Assembly (NCBI RefSeq): GCF_900095185.1 | Contig: NZ_LT606948.1 | Coordinates: forward strand, 682,001 to 746,000 | Length of the DNA: 64,000 nucleotides | DNA from: Polynucleobacter necessarius | GTDB taxonomy: Bacteria > Pseudomonadota > Gammaproteobacteria > Burkholderiales > Burkholderiaceae | Direction of reading: 5' to 3' | The notes under the pieces: model-generated | What the model saw: only the letters and a program-made list of their open reading frames with translations | What the model was told of the DNA's origin: nothing | Databases searched by the model: none | Part shown: one piece after another, positions 62,960 to 64,000 of the stretch | Layout of the letters: every line of letters starts with the position of its first letter | Numbering within the stretch: position 1 is the stretch's first letter | Translations under genes and position numbers: made by a program

Positions 62960-64000
62960 ATGATGAATAATTTAATTCAGCAGACAGTGCAATTGCATCA
63001 AGCTAAAAATTAGTCTGAAGCCAGGAGCATCGACGACTATCTTTGAAGGCTGAATCCGAAAGATTTTGATGCTTTGTTACTTGCAGGGCTTATGCCAGCC
63101 AAGCTTGACCGATCGGACCTAGTAATAGAGCATTTATTAAAAGCATTAAAAATAAACAGTAAGTCTGAGGCAGAACACTTTTATAGGCAAACTCTGCTTG
63201 TGAATCCAAAAAATATTAGGGTTTTACAGGAATTAGGCGCTTTTCAAATGCGCAAAGGACAATTTCAAGGGGCCTTCGATTTCTATAAAAAGGCGTTGGA
63301 ATTAGATCCCAATAATGCAAAGTCACTGAGTGATATTGGAGAAGCTCAAAGAAAACTAGGATATTACTGGAGGCTATCCAGGCTTTAGAGCGCTCACTCA
63401 GGCTGGAGCCTAGCAATCCTGAGGCACTTAATAGGTTGGGAAATGCCTACCCCCACCAGTATGGGGGGCAGTTGGCAGATGCAAAAACCTCGCTTGAGGA
63501 TACGCTGACGCTCGATCCTGCAAGGTCTGATGCATATGTCAGTCTTGGAAATGTATTGAGAGAGATGGAGTTGCCTATTGAATTAATGCTAGCTTATGAA
63601 AAGGCGCTCTGGCATGCGATCCTCTTTCTGGTGCAGCAATGGTAAATAAGGGGTAGCTATGGACTGCCGCTGCATAATATCTAGAAGCTTTGCAGGCGTT
63701 TAAGCGTGCTTATGAAATGAGTCCCGATTGTAAGAATTGATCGGGCGCAATATTGAATACCCAACTTCATCTATGTGAATGGAGTGAATTTGACGCCCAC
63801 CTAAAGGAGCTGCAATCCAAGCTCCAAAATGGCGGGACAGGCTTGGAGCCTTTTATTGTCCTTACAATTTTCGATTCGCTGAAAATTCAAAAAAGGCGGC
63901 TGAAATTTATTTCAATGGTCAATTTAGCAATACAAGACAGCGAGCAAACATCAAAATTGAGCATTCCTCTCCAACTAAGCAAATTGTTGTTGCTTATCTT
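62960..64000 (+). pseudogene. TPR protein with O-GlcNAc-transferase-like (SPINDLY) domain, decayed, runs off window
   Basis: From ATG 62960 (MMNNLIQQTVQLHQAKN) two in-frame stops follow (TAG at 63011, TGA near 63044); the same frame then gives LNPKDFDALLLAGL and TPR units (LGAFQMRKGQFQGAFDFYKK, ALELDPNNAKSLSDIGEAQR). A frameshift near 63370 continues with ALERSLRLEPSNPEALNRLG. After 63650 more shifts occur, but TQLHLCEWSEFDAHLKELQS, EPFIVLTIFDS and, in another frame, KIEHSSPTKQIVVAYL resemble the linker and first strand of GT41 glycosyltransferases. Such enzymes glycosylate surface proteins in some bacteria. The rest lies beyond base 64000. Confidence 0.75.

Overview
The window looks like a chromosomal segment of a betaproteobacterium of the Burkholderiaceae, most likely Polynucleobacter. 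This is inferred from protein character, gene order (rpoBC-str-S10-spc-alpha; mlaFEDACB-ibaG-murA-his-hinT-tatABC) and the Burkholderiales-type porin; no database search was made. About six genes are frameshifted, deleted or stop-ridden next to intact housekeeping genes. That pattern fits a genome under reduction, such as the Polynucleobacter necessarius symbionts of Euplotes. Species assignment is inference.

Bases 1-24863 carry the 3' end of rpoB, rpoC and the ribosomal protein superoperon: rpsL, rpsG, fusA, tuf, rpsJ, rplC-D-W-B, rpsS, rplV, rpsC, rplP, rpmC, rpsQ, rplN-X-E, rpsN, rpsH, rplF-R, rpsE, rpmD, rplO, secY, infA, rpmJ, rpsM, rpsK, rpsD, rpoA and rplQ, closed by a strong terminator. 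The block is interrupted at rpoC|rpsL, rpsJ|rplC and rpsQ|rplN by a hairpin with a T-run followed by a TAAAAT promoter element. Structured leaders precede rplC, rplN, rpsG and rpsD.

Bases 24888-33052 hold cutA-dsbD, then leftward engB-hemB, a rightward cytochrome c4 gene, leftward lptM-lysA, rightward cyaY and leftward aroK-aroB. Bases 33065-34726 are the wreck of a pilQ secretin gene and of an unidentified membrane protein gene, where a pilMNOPQ operon would be expected. A divergent mrcA (PBP1A) follows, then a RAYT-type transposase pseudogene.

Bases 38026-47892 hold gltBD and, closely following, the Mla lipid transport genes mlaF-E-D-A-C, with mlaB just after. A two-gene ABC-2 exporter downstream of mlaB is decayed in both genes. 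Then come ibaG, murA and the histidine genes hisG, hisD, hisC (on the opposite strand), hisB, hisH, hisA, hisF, hisI and hisE, followed by hinT and tatABC. A leftward Sel1-repeat gene overlaps the end of tatC.

The last part holds a major porin with a promoter, long leader and strong terminator, and then a broken TPR/O-GlcNAc-transferase-like (SPINDLY) gene that runs off the window. I saw no rRNA, tRNA, CRISPR array, prophage or complete insertion sequence. I did not find a convincing new multi-gene system. The points most worth following are the partitioned ribosomal transcription units with their leaders, the inverted hisC, and the selective decay of surface and export functions.
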